A stretch of 8,844 bases of DNA from DASUBV01 sp035763085 (GTDB lineage Bacteria > Actinomycetota > Actinomycetes > Streptosporangiales > Streptosporangiaceae): positions 1-8,844 of the forward strand of contig DASUBV010000101.1 of the NCBI GenBank assembly GCA_035763085.1. Reading direction: 5' to 3'. The translations under genes were made by a program, and so were the position numbers. This document shows, in pieces, positions 1-5,083 of the stretch (positions are counted from its first letter, which is position 1; the number at the start of each line of letters is the position of its first letter). The notes beneath the pieces are model-generated. The model saw only the letters and a program-made list of their open reading frames with translations. It searched no databases and was not told where the DNA came from.

Positions 1-85
1 CCGCTGTCGCGAGTATCAGCACGGCCGTGACCGAGGCTTGTGCAGGCGGCGGCAGGCTCAGGGCCACCGCCATGCCGCCGGTCAC
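1..85 (-). CDS. possible N-terminal fragment of a membrane protein, runs off left edge
   Basis: Reading leftward from a GTG at 85-83, the frame stays open to the window edge for 28 codons. The peptide is hydrophobic after a short lead, with a MAVALSLPPP stretch followed by a segment like a first membrane helix (VTAVLILATA). The GTG overlaps the osmC stop codon (GTGA arrangement), which is typical of translational coupling, so this would be the second gene of an osmC operon. An in-frame ATG at 73-71 is an alternative start. No clear ribosome binding site is visible. The family cannot be fixed from so few residues. The pattern is compatible with the start of a polytopic transporter, but that is a guess. 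It could also be chance open frame in G+C-rich DNA. Confidence 0.35.
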   Translation of the reverse strand, partial: MTGGMAVALSLPPPAQASVTAVLILATA

Positions 86-528
86 GGCTGTGGCTCAAGC
101 GTGGCGTCGACAGTGATTTCTGCCCCGCTGAATAGCCGTGAGACCGGGCACAGCTCGCTGGCCTCGCTGATCACCGCGTCGAAGGCGCCCTGGTCCAGTC
201 CCGGGATCCTGGCCGTCACGTCGAGGTGCGACGAGACGATGGTGGGCAGGCCACCTGCCTCCGCGAGGGTGACGGTTGCGGTGATGGCCAGCTGGTCGGC
301 GACGAGTTTGTGCTCGCCCAGCCGCAACGCCAGCGCCATCGCATAGCAGGCGGAATGTGCCGCGGCCGCCAGTTCCTCCGGGCTGGTCTTCCCGTCCGCC
401 CGCTCGGTTCGGGACGCCCAGGTCACGGGCAGCTCGCCGGCCGCGCCGCTGCCCGTCTGTATCAGCCCTGTCCCGCTGGCCAGCGGGCCCCGCCACGTTG
501 TCTGCGCCGTCCGTGTCGCGATTGGCAT
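82..528 (-). CDS. osmC: OsmC family peroxiredoxin
   Basis: This encodes 148 residues, the usual OsmC length. OsmC proteins are cytoplasmic thiol peroxidases that reduce organic hydroperoxides and H2O2 with two reactive cysteines. Both are present: Cys61 in the hallmark stretch TSPEELAAAAHSACYAMAL (residues 48-66) and Cys127 in CPVSRLF. The N-terminal TTWRGPLASGTG and the C-terminal AEITVDATL also match the family fold. The TERADGKTSPEEL region is more like OsmC proper than Ohr. The ATG is preceded by a strong AGGAGG (534-539) five bases upstream. Upstream lies an A+T-rich promoter with a perfect inverted repeat (566-585), which suggests repressor control. A possible membrane-protein gene overlaps its stop codon. 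Assignment to OsmC is secure; the physiological peroxide is not known. Confidence 0.93.
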   Translation of the reverse strand: MPIATRTAQTTWRGPLASGTGLIQTGSGAAGELPVTWASRTERADGKTSPEELAAAAHSACYAMALALRLGEHKLVADQLAITATVTLAEAGGLPTIVSSHLDVTARIPGLDQGAFDAVISEASELCPVSRLFSGAEITVDATLEPQP

Positions 529-533
529 GACTG

Positions 534-539
534 CCTCCT
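534..539 (-). promoter_or_regulatory. ribosome binding site of osmC
   Basis: On the minus strand this is a perfect AGGAGG five bases before the osmC ATG. It fixes the start at 528. Confidence 0.8.
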
Positions 540-548
540 GTTGGGTGC

Positions 549-592
549 GAGATACTTTCTACAAAGATAGTTGGTATTTACTATCAGCTTAT
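549..592 (-). promoter_or_regulatory. osmC promoter region with perfect inverted repeat operator
   Basis: This A+T-rich island sits in otherwise G+C-rich DNA, 21-64 bp before the osmC start. It contains a perfect 6-bp inverted repeat, GATAGT (566-571) and ACTATC (580-585), separated by 8 bp, which fits a dimeric helix-turn-helix repressor. Read on the minus strand, the core is AGTAA, five bases, then AACTA. The same two half-elements recur in front of the SufR-like gene and fdxA. A second partial copy, CTTTCTACAAAG, lies at 555-566. Exact -10 and -35 boxes were not assigned because several overlapping A+T-rich hexamers are possible. Confidence 0.6.
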
Positions 593-740
593 GTCAGCGG
601 TACTGACCGGACTGTGACGTCGGCGACAGCCACTGCGGGTGCCGCGCCTGCGGCAGGCCGGCGGGTCAGCCGGCCCGCCCGGTGAGCCGAGCGACCGCCC
701 GGCGGGCCGCGGCGCCTGCGGCGCTGCCATGCTCCGGGCG

Positions 741-762
741 CGGCCGCCGGCTGCGGCGGCCG
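741..762. repeat. perfect 8-bp inverted repeat, possible hairpin
   Basis: CGGCCGCC (741-748) and GGCGGCCG (755-762) are perfect complements around a 6-nt loop. It lies in the gene-free stretch, about 190 bp past the hemerythrin stop. It has no T tract. It could be a distal terminator or chance pairing in G+C-rich DNA. Confidence 0.3.
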
Positions 763-898
763 GGCACGCGCGGCGCCCGGGGCGAACCTCGGCAAGCTGG
801 GGTTCCCGGCCGAGATGGACGTCCCGGACTGCCGGGCGCGCTGTCGGCCGGCAGCACGCGGGCAGGCGCTGCGGCCCGGTGGCCAGGGCCAGCGTGAT

Positions 899-915
899 CC
901 GCCCGGCCCGGGCGG
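899..915 (-). terminator. candidate terminator of hemerythrin gene
   Basis: CCGCCCG (899-905) and CGGGCGG (909-915) form a perfect 7-bp stem with a 3-nt loop, about 40 bp past the hemerythrin stop codon on the minus strand. There is no T tract, as is common for actinobacterial terminator hairpins. The position supports the call, but G+C-rich DNA yields such hairpins by chance. Confidence 0.4.
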
Positions 916-954
916 CCCGGCGGGAACGCGTCAGGACGGCAGGACGGTGCCCGC

Positions 955-1437
955 CTAACCGCTGGCGAGTGCCGGATTGCCGGACTGGCGGCGCGCCTTC
1001 ATCAAGCACACCCATCCGGCGGGCAGGTCGCCGGAGGCGAGGAACGCCTGCAGCCGGCCCGCTGCTGCCGGGTTCACCAGGTCGTCGACTCGCGAGTAGA
1101 TGACCTTTTCTTCCTTCAGGTTGTGGTGCAGGAGCTGGGAGGCGAGGCGCTTGCGCAGTGCGAGCCCCGTGCCGGTGTCGGCCCCTCGCTCCAGTGCGTC
1201 CAGCGTGCCCCATATCTGCGCGTGGTCGCGGAGCATGACGTACACCGGGGCCGCGAGCCCGGGCTCGGCCTGGTGCAGCAAGGGGAACAGGAGGTCTTCT
1301 TCCAGGTAGATGTGACGGCGCAGCGCGCGGATCGCATCTGTCAGCGGCGGGCGGTCCCAGGGCGCCTCGCTGAGCGCGGCGATGCCGGTGTCGATCTCAT
1401 GGTGCTCCCGCTCGAGAGCTTCCGACAGGGACTCCAT
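955..1437 (-). CDS. hemerythrin HHE domain protein
   Basis: The product is a 160-residue cytoplasmic protein with one four-helix hemerythrin-like domain, expected to bind a non-heme di-iron centre. Ligand-type residues fall in the expected order: His12/His13 in EREHHEID, His42 and Glu46/Glu47 in RRHIYLEEDLLFP, His72 in LRDHAQIW, and His104/His105 with Glu109/Glu110 in LLHHNLKEEKVIY. Related bacterial proteins sense or bind O2, protect against or repair NO damage, or handle iron; which applies here cannot be told. The C-terminal tail (about 125-160, containing GWVCLMKARR) lies beyond the domain and holds the only cysteine, Cys144. The ATG at 1437 has a purine-rich GAGGAG about 8 bases upstream. 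The gene is monocistronic and divergent from the small DUF6104-like gene. Neighbouring Fe-S and peroxide genes support a redox or NO stress role. Confidence 0.88.
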   Translation of the reverse strand: MESLSEALEREHHEIDTGIAALSEAPWDRPPLTDAIRALRRHIYLEEDLLFPLLHQAEPGLAAPVYVMLRDHAQIWGTLDALERGADTGTGLALRKRLASQLLHHNLKEEKVIYSRVDDLVNPAAAGRLQAFLASGDLPAGWVCLMKARRQSGNPALASG

Positions 1438-1492
1438 GTCTGCTTCTCCTCTGCAGTGACCTGCGCCGTGACCCGGCAGCGAGCGCCGTCGC

Positions 1493-1532
1493 CAGGCCTG
1501 CGGGCCACGATCCGGCCTGGCTCGCAGGCCTG
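1493..1532. repeat. 10-bp perfect inverted repeat upstream of hemerythrin gene
   Basis: CAGGCCTGCG (1493-1502) and CGCAGGCCTG (1523-1532) are perfect inverted copies separated by 20 bp. They lie 56-95 bp before the hemerythrin start. They could be a widely spaced operator or a leader stem if transcription starts near 1540 or beyond. No -10 or -35 was recognised for this gene. Confidence 0.45.
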
Positions 1533-1559
1533 ACCGGTCACGCTGTCCATTTTCTCCGG

Positions 1560-1608
1560 CAGGAGCCGGCAGGCTCCCTGAATGTTTATACTATTCCGCT
1601 AGTGTAAA
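1560..1608. promoter_or_regulatory. promoter/operator region of small DUF6104-like gene
   Basis: An A+T-rich island holds a 9-bp inverted repeat with one mismatch: TTTATACTA (1585-1593) and TAGTGTAAA (1600-1608) around a 6-bp centre. TAGTGT (1600-1605) could be a -10 for the plus-strand gene at 1626, so a protein bound to the repeat would cover the promoter. Immediately left is a hairpin, GGAGCC (1562-1567) with GGCTCC (1572-1577). The repeat could also serve the divergent hemerythrin gene. Confidence 0.45.
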
Positions 1609-1625
1609 TCTGACGGAGGACTGCG

Positions 1626-1808
1626 GTGTATTTCACAGACCGGGGTATCGAGGAGCTGGGCGAGCGGCGCGGGGAGGAGCAGGTGACGCTGGGCTGGCTG
1701 GCCGCCCGGATGCAGATCTTCGTCGACCTGCATCCTGATTTTGATGTCCCGGTCGACCGGCTGGCTACCTGGCTGGCGCGCGCTGATGGCGAGGATGACG
1801 AGACGTAG
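1626..1808 (+). CDS. small DUF6104-like protein of unknown function
   Basis: This is a 60-residue acidic soluble protein starting MYFTDRGIEELGERRGEEQVTLGWL and ending in the acidic tail DGEDDET. I recognise the sequence as resembling a small actinobacterial family (DUF6104, from memory, not searched): the MYFTDRGIEEL opening, the FVDLHPDFDVPVDRLATWLAR core and the length all fit. There is no membrane segment or signal peptide, and its function is unknown. The GTG start is preceded by GGAGGA (1615-1620) about five bases upstream, which decides the start. It appears monocistronic with its own A+T-rich promoter holding an inverted repeat. Two predicted amphipathic helices flank the DLHPDFDVP loop, which suggests a small protein-binding adaptor; that is inference only. 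Confidence 0.8.
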   Translation: MYFTDRGIEELGERRGEEQVTLGWLAARMQIFVDLHPDFDVPVDRLATWLARADGEDDET

Positions 1809-1897
1809 GGAGCCTCAGCTGCCCGGGGTGCGCTGGCCCGGGCGTGCTGGGCCCGGCGGCTGCCGGGGAAGCACGGGCCGTTCTGCTAATGTATATC

Positions 1898-1943
1898 ACA
1901 ATAATAATTGTTTTAACTAACTTCGCTGGATATTAGGGAAGCT
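1898..1943 (+). promoter_or_regulatory. promoter of MIP18/SufT-like gene
   Basis: A good -35/-10 pair is visible: TTGTTT (1908-1913) and TATTAG (1931-1936) with a 17-bp spacer, placing transcription start near 1943 and giving a leader of about 90 nt. An inverted repeat ACAAT (1898-1902) and ATTGT (1907-1911) abuts and overlaps the -35. TAATTG (1905-1910) followed by AACTA (1915-1919) resembles the element in the fdxA promoter. The layout suggests repressor control. Confidence 0.55.
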
Positions 1944-2034
1944 AGCAGCCGGCTTGACCGGCCGTGCCGCCGGCGTGCCCGGAGAGCCGCCCGGTCGCAG
2001 GCCGGCAGGCCGGCGGGCCGGAAGGGAGTGAGCC

Positions 2035-2418
2035 GTGACGTCCGGGTACCCAGGGGAACACGCCTCGCAGGCGGGCCGCGGGCCAGGGGACATGATGGCC
2101 CTGCTGAGCGGGCAGCCCAGCCCGGAGATGCTGCGTGAGCTGCTGTGCGAGGTCATCGACCCGGAGATCGGGATCAACATTGTCGACCTGGGCCTGGTGT
2201 ATGACGTGCGGCTCTCGGCCGACGGGGCGGCAGCGGTCGTGATGACCCTGACCACGCCTGGCTGCCCGCTCGGCGGCTATATCGAGGACTCCATCCGCGA
2301 GACCCTCTGGGGCACGCCCGGCGTGACCGGCCTGGACGTGCAGATCGTCTGGGAGCCGCCATGGGAGCCGGAGCGGATGATGAGCGACTGGGCTAAGCAG
2401 CAACTCGGGTGGCGCTAG
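2035..2418 (+). CDS. MIP18 (DUF59) family Fe-S assembly factor, SufT-like
   Basis: This encodes 127 residues with a single MIP18/DUF59 domain. Key features are the VIDPEIGINIVDLGLVYDV stretch (residues 40-58), the conserved Cys77 in TLTTPGCPLGGYIEDSI, and the C-terminal WEPPWEPERMMSDWAKQQLG, the pattern of SufT and PaaD-like proteins. Family members help insert or mature iron-sulfur clusters in target proteins in the cytoplasm; SufT proteins are accessory factors of the SUF pathway. No suf operon is in this window, so the gene stands alone, possibly serving the nearby ferredoxin. The GTG at 2035 follows AAGGGAG by six bases. The N-terminal 20 residues are Gly/Ser-rich and outside the domain, so an in-frame ATG at 2092 or 2095 remains possible. 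Promoter elements at 1908-1936 look regulated. The family is clear; the specific client is unknown. Confidence 0.88.
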   Translation: MTSGYPGEHASQAGRGPGDMMALLSGQPSPEMLRELLCEVIDPEIGINIVDLGLVYDVRLSADGAAAVVMTLTTPGCPLGGYIEDSIRETLWGTPGVTGLDVQIVWEPPWEPERMMSDWAKQQLGWR

Positions 2419-2470
2419 TGACCAGGCCCGAGATCAGCCTGACTGCGCCGCGCCGCTTCTGGCGGTCATG

Positions 2471-2485
2471 GCCGGGCTGCCCGGC
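2471..2485. terminator. candidate terminator between convergent genes
   Basis: GCCGGG (2471-2476) and CCCGGC (2480-2485) form a perfect 6-bp stem with a 3-nt loop. It lies in the 125-bp gap between the convergent MIP18-like and SufR-like genes. It is short and lacks a T tract. Confidence 0.3.
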
Positions 2486-2543
2486 AGCCTCGGCGAGCTG
2501 CTGATCGGCACCGGCGGCGCCACTCTGCTGGCGATTGGGCCGG

Positions 2544-3260
2544 CTAGTGGTCTTTGGCTCCGCCCTGCGGGCGGTCGGCGGGGCCGTCATCCTGCGTCAG
2601 GCTGGCGACGCACAGGCCGGGCTCGACAAAAGGCTCCAGCCGCTCGGCGGTGACAGGCGCCCGCATCCGGGTCAGCGCCCCCCGCAGCAGCCCCAGGTGC
2701 AGCGAGCAGACCACGTCCTGGTGGTGCTCGGCTACCTCACGGAACGGGCACTGATGGAGGAGCAGCCGGCTCGCCCGGTCGCCGGCCTCGACCTGCGGCG
2801 CAAAGCCAAGCTTCTCCAGGATCACGGTCAGCTTCGAGATAGCTTCCTCGCTGGTCAGCCGCTGGTACGGCAGTGGCTGACCAGCGAGGAAGGCGCCCCA
2901 CTCGCGCCCGGCGTCCTCAGCAGCCGCGCCCGGCTCCGGCATCGTCTCGGCGATCAGGCTGGTCAGCATTTCCGCGAGCAGCCGGTAGCGCCGCCGCCCG
3001 GCCGGGCTGTCCGCGACCGCCCGGTAGCCGATCCTGGGCCTGCCGGGCGTCTCCCGCCCCTCCGTCTCGCGGACGGCAAGGCCTGCCTCGACCAGGGCTT
3101 CAAGGTGGAAGCGCGCGGTATTCGGGTGCAGGCCCATCCGCTGCGCGACATCCTGGACGCCGAGCGGGCCGTCCGCGGCGTGCAGCATGTCCAGTACATC
3201 AGTGCGGCTCCGGCCGAGGACGGTCGTGTCCTCGGCGGCGAAGAGCTGCTCAGCATCCAT
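2544..3260 (-). CDS. SufR-like HTH transcriptional regulator with C-terminal cysteines
   Basis: The product is 238 residues. The N-terminus (about 15-80) is a winged helix-turn-helix: RSRTDVLDMLHAADGPLGVQDVAQRMGLHPNTARFHLEALVEAGLA, then a basic wing ETPGRPRIGYR. The remainder matches the COG2345/SufR type, with a Cys-rich C-terminus: Cys171 (CPFREVAEHH), Cys185 (VVCSLHLGLLRGAL) and Cys217 (EPGLCVA), spaced C-x13-C-x31-C. In SufR, cysteines in this region hold an Fe-S cluster that controls repression of suf genes. Here three are seen, so cluster binding is plausible but unproven. The ATG at 3260 has no Shine-Dalgarno but has TATAAAAT just upstream, suggesting a leaderless message. fdxA lies upstream on the same strand and shares promoter elements with this gene, which makes fdxA and autoregulation the likeliest targets. 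A role in general redox sensing is also possible. Confidence 0.82.
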   Translation of the reverse strand: MDAEQLFAAEDTTVLGRSRTDVLDMLHAADGPLGVQDVAQRMGLHPNTARFHLEALVEAGLAVRETEGRETPGRPRIGYRAVADSPAGRRRYRLLAEMLTSLIAETMPEPGAAAEDAGREWGAFLAGQPLPYQRLTSEEAISKLTVILEKLGFAPQVEAGDRASRLLLHQCPFREVAEHHQDVVCSLHLGLLRGALTRMRAPVTAERLEPFVEPGLCVASLTQDDGPADRPQGGAKDH

Positions 3261-3265
3261 AGTTT

Positions 3266-3297
3266 ATTTTATATCAGTAATCGTAGTAGAAACTAGC
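3266..3297 (-). promoter_or_regulatory. leaderless promoter and putative operator of SufR-like gene
   Basis: On the minus strand, an extended -10 (TG, one base, TATAAAAT; TATAAA at 3273-3268) ends 5-7 bases before the ATG, which points to a leaderless transcript. Read on the plus strand, CAGTAAT (3275-3281) and GAAACTA (3289-3295) flank 7 bp. The same two heptamers occur in the same order in the fdxA promoter with a 1-bp gap. A short palindrome, TAGT-AGAA-ACTA (3284-3295), is nested there. The location over the -35/spacer region fits autorepression. Confidence 0.55.
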
Positions 3298-3432
3298 GGC
3301 TGCGCAGCACGGCTGCGTCCGCCCTGGCCGCCTCGTCCGGCCGGCCTGGCGACAGCCCGTGCTGCGCGTCCCGGCCTGGCACGCCCGCCGGGCCTGCCAG
3401 TTGCCCGGCCAGCCTGAGGTCACACTAACTTC

Positions 3433-3783
3433 TCACACCGCCTGGTCCCGTTGCGGGAGTCCGGCAACAAGCGCCGTGTCGGCGCCGGTGGGTCCTAGCT
3501 TCGCTGCCCCGCCCGGCGAGCCGAGCGGCTCGTCGCGGCCGGGCAGTGGCTCGGCAAAGAACCGCGCGTTCTCCTCCTTGTAGACATTCCACTGATCCGG
3601 CAGGTCATCCTCGTAGTAGATCGCCTCCACCGGGCATACCGGCTCACAGGCCCCGCAGTCCACGCACTCATCCGGGTGGATGTACAGCATCCGCTCGCCC
3701 TCGTAGATGCAGTCCACCGGGCACTCCTCCACGCACGCCCGGTCCAGCACGTCCACGCACGGCTCCGCGATTACGTAGGTCAT
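3433..3783 (-). CDS. fdxA: seven-iron ferredoxin, FdxA type
   Basis: The 116-residue protein is a typical actinobacterial FdxA, a cytoplasmic one-electron carrier with one [3Fe-4S] and one [4Fe-4S] cluster. Cysteines are Cys9, Cys17, Cys21, Cys25, Cys40, Cys43, Cys46 and Cys50. By homology to 7Fe ferredoxins, Cys9, Cys17 and Cys50 hold the 3Fe cluster and Cys21, Cys40, Cys43 and Cys46 the 4Fe cluster; Cys25 is an extra cysteine usual in FdxA. The DECVDCGACEPVCPVEAIYYEDD signature is intact. Residues after about 80 form a Gly/Pro-rich tail not needed for the fold. MTYVIAEPC is the family start, preceded by GAGAGGAG, so the upstream ATG at 3828 is rejected. Mycobacterial FdxA is hypoxia-induced (DosR regulon). 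The electron partner is unknown; the P450 in this window is one candidate. It lies upstream of the SufR-like regulator. Confidence 0.95.
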   Translation of the reverse strand: MTYVIAEPCVDVLDRACVEECPVDCIYEGERMLYIHPDECVDCGACEPVCPVEAIYYEDDLPDQWNVYKEENARFFAEPLPGRDEPLGSPGGAAKLGPTGADTALVAGLPQRDQAV

Positions 3784-3805
3784 CCCGCTCCTCTCGCCAC
3801 GTGCT

Positions 3806-3834
3806 ACAGTAATTGAAACTATATACATTGTAAA
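3806..3834 (-). promoter_or_regulatory. fdxA promoter with putative operator
   Basis: On the minus strand TTTACA (3834-3829) and TACTGT (3811-3806) are separated by 17 bp, a good -35/-10 pair. Transcription would start near 3799, giving a short leader that contains the GAGAGGAG ribosome binding site. Read on the plus strand, CAGTAAT (3807-3813) and GAAACTA (3815-3821) overlap the -10 and the spacer. Both heptamers recur before the SufR-like gene. Overlap with core promoter elements suggests repression. Confidence 0.65.
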
Positions 3835-3849
3835 AATAACGCGCCAGGA

Positions 3850-3867
3850 GCGGGGCCCCGGCCCCGC
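3850..3867. repeat. G+C-rich inverted repeat next to fdxA promoter
   Basis: GCGGGGCC (3850-3857) and GGCCCCGC (3860-3867) are perfect 8-bp inverted copies with two bases between them. The repeat lies 16 bp upstream of the fdxA -35. It could insulate the promoter as a hairpin terminator, or be chance. Confidence 0.3.
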
Positions 3868-4045
3868 AGGAGCTAGCCCGGCTGGCCGCCGCCGTGCCTC
3901 AGCTGCCCCGCTTCCTCCCCCTCGAGCAGCCCCCGGAGGCCAGGATCACTTCCGGGTGCGCGGGCCGGCCGGGGCGGGCATCCGCGGGCTGGCCCGCAGC
4001 CGGGGTAGGGATGCCGGTACGGACCGCAGATCGAGAGGAGTCGCG

Positions 4046-4345
4046 ATGACCGACCAGCCGGAGGTCGAGACGCTCGGAGAGCACCGGTACCTCGTGCGTG
4101 CCCGGCAAGACGACGACATCGTCGAGATCAGGCTGATCGCGACTCCGGCGGTGATCGCCCGCCTGGCCCCTGGCGAGGCCGACGAGACGCGCATCATCAG
4201 AGCCACCGCCGCCTACCTGATCGCCCGCCAGCGCGCCGACGATCTGCCCTCGCAGCTCGATCTCGATGACGTTGCCGCTGCGTACGACGGCTTTGAGGAC
4301 GATCTGCGCCAGCAGCTCAGCCACCCCGGCGACCTCCCGGCGTGA
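4046..4345 (+). CDS. small acidic protein of unknown function
   Basis: This encodes 99 residues, not assigned to a named family. The ATG at 4046 has GAGAGGAG five bases upstream, which decides the start over in-frame upstream candidates. The first third is predicted beta (VETLGEHRYLVRARQDDDIVEIRLIATPAVIARL). The rest is helical and acidic (GEADETRIIRATAAYLIARQRADDLPSQLDLDDVAAAYDGFEDDLRQQL). There is no cysteine, signal peptide or membrane segment. Codon use matches the neighbours, with G or C in nearly all third positions, so it is very likely a real gene. It lies about 220 bp before the universal stress protein gene on the same strand. My memory is of similar short proteins near stress genes in actinobacteria, but I cannot confirm that here. 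Function unknown. Confidence 0.75.
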   Translation: MTDQPEVETLGEHRYLVRARQDDDIVEIRLIATPAVIARLAPGEADETRIIRATAAYLIARQRADDLPSQLDLDDVAAAYDGFEDDLRQQLSHPGDLPA

Positions 4346-4555
4346 GCAGGCCGGCATGAGCGGCGCCGGGTTCATCCTCGGCTCAGGCCGTGCGGCTCGC
4401 CCGCCCCGGTGACAGTCAGCGCATGCGCCGGGCGGCCGGGCTCCGTCCGCGAAGCCAGCCAGCAGGAGGCCGCGCGCGGCGCACGCCGGCCGGGCGCCGC
4501 CCGGGTCCTGATCCTGCCCGTGCCCGGCTCGCGGGTGGGCGGGCAGGCGGCCGGG

Positions 4556-4568
4556 AATACTTATCGGA
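4556..4568 (+). promoter_or_regulatory. possible leaderless promoter of universal stress protein gene
   Basis: An A+T-rich AATACTTAT (4556-4564) sits directly before the ATG at 4569 after more than 200 bp of G+C-rich DNA. No Shine-Dalgarno is visible. A -10-like TACTTA at 4558-4563 would put the transcription start at or next to the start codon. Confidence 0.35.
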
Positions 4569-5021
4569 ATGACCGGACATGAGGAATTTGAGGTCGGCAC
4601 GGACGGCCCGAGGATGATCGTCGTGGGCCTGGACGGCTCACGCACGTCCTGGCGGGCCGCGTCCTACGCCAATGGCCTGGCCCGGCGGCAGCATTCGCGC
4701 GTGACGGTGGTCTACGTGGCGTCAGGGGGGACGCTGGCCATGATGACCGGGGACAGCGCCGGGGTGATCGCGCAGGCGTGCGATGAGACGGCTGCGGACC
4801 TGCGCGGCCAGGTCGAGCGCCTGGCCAGAGAGCGGGGCATTGACACCGAGTTCCGGATGGTCCGCGGAGATCCGTTCACGGAGCTGCGGCGGGTTGCTCA
4901 GGAGGTCCGCGCTGATGCTGTCGTCGTCGGCGCCTCGGAACGGGCAGGCCACCGGTTCGTAGGGTCGCTGGCCGGGCGGCTGGTCAAGACCGCCCGCTGG
5001 CCGGTCACCGTCGTGCCGTAG
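4569..5021 (+). CDS. universal stress protein (UspA family)
   Basis: The 150-residue product has a single Usp domain, a cytoplasmic Rossmann-like fold. Visible marks are the first strand with the nucleotide-site aspartate, MIVVGLDGS (16-24), the VVYVAS strand, EFRMVRGDPFTEL (94-105), and the C-terminal VVVGASERAGHRFVGS (118-133) ending WPVTVVP. The canonical ATP motif G-x2-G-x9-G(S/T) is not seen in its usual form: it reads GASERAGHRFVGS, with a shorter loop and Glu in place of the second Gly. This looks like the actinobacterial variant with GHR before the GS, so ATP binding is uncertain. Usp proteins aid survival under starvation, hypoxia or redox stress. The gene seems monocistronic, possibly leaderless, and follows the small 99-residue protein gene. 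Family call secure; partner and signal unknown. Confidence 0.9.
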   Translation: MTGHEEFEVGTDGPRMIVVGLDGSRTSWRAASYANGLARRQHSRVTVVYVASGGTLAMMTGDSAGVIAQACDETAADLRGQVERLARERGIDTEFRMVRGDPFTELRRVAQEVRADAVVVGASERAGHRFVGSLAGRLVKTARWPVTVVP

Positions 5022-5045
5022 CGCTAGTCGCGCCCCCGGCTGGCT

Positions 5046-5083
5046 GGCCAGGCGAGCATCGGCCCGGGGAGCACTGGCCTGGC
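5046..5083. terminator. candidate terminator between convergent usp and PPOX genes
   Basis: GCCAGG (5047-5052) can pair with CCTGGC (5078-5083), and in a shifted form GGCCAG (5046-5051) with CTGGCC (5074-5079). The dyad lies in the 156-bp gap between convergent genes. The loop is large and no T tract follows, so this is a weak call. Confidence 0.25.

Larger units (their letters stand above)
586..954. other. gene-free G+C-rich stretch between osmC and hemerythrin genes
   Basis: No convincing gene was found in about 370 bp. Several frames stay open only because of the extreme G+C content, and their translations are low-complexity Arg/Ala/Pro/Gly text without recognisable motifs. It holds a perfect 8-bp inverted repeat (741-748 with 755-762, 6-nt loop), a 6-bp one (660-665 with 674-679) and the likely hemerythrin terminator hairpin (899-915). 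It lies downstream of the hemerythrin gene and upstream of the osmC promoter. A decayed gene is possible but not supported. Confidence 0.5.

Noticed and set aside
584..1213. Open frame on the minus strand covering the gap after osmC and part of the hemerythrin gene
   Set aside because: It overlaps a secure hemerythrin gene in another frame, shows no motif, and has the composition of a G+C-driven spurious frame.
2535..3296. Open frame on the plus strand opposite the SufR-like gene
   Set aside because: It is a mirror frame of a gene with a clear winged HTH and conserved cysteines.
3784..3828. Upstream ATG start for fdxA
   Set aside because: It would add 15 residues not found in FdxA, and it lies inside the promoter upstream of the -10 box; MTYVIAEPC with GAGAGGAG is the proper start.
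3899..4645. Long minus-strand frame opposite the 99-residue gene and the usp start
   Set aside because: No family resemblance, no ribosome binding site, and it conflicts with two better-supported plus-strand genes.
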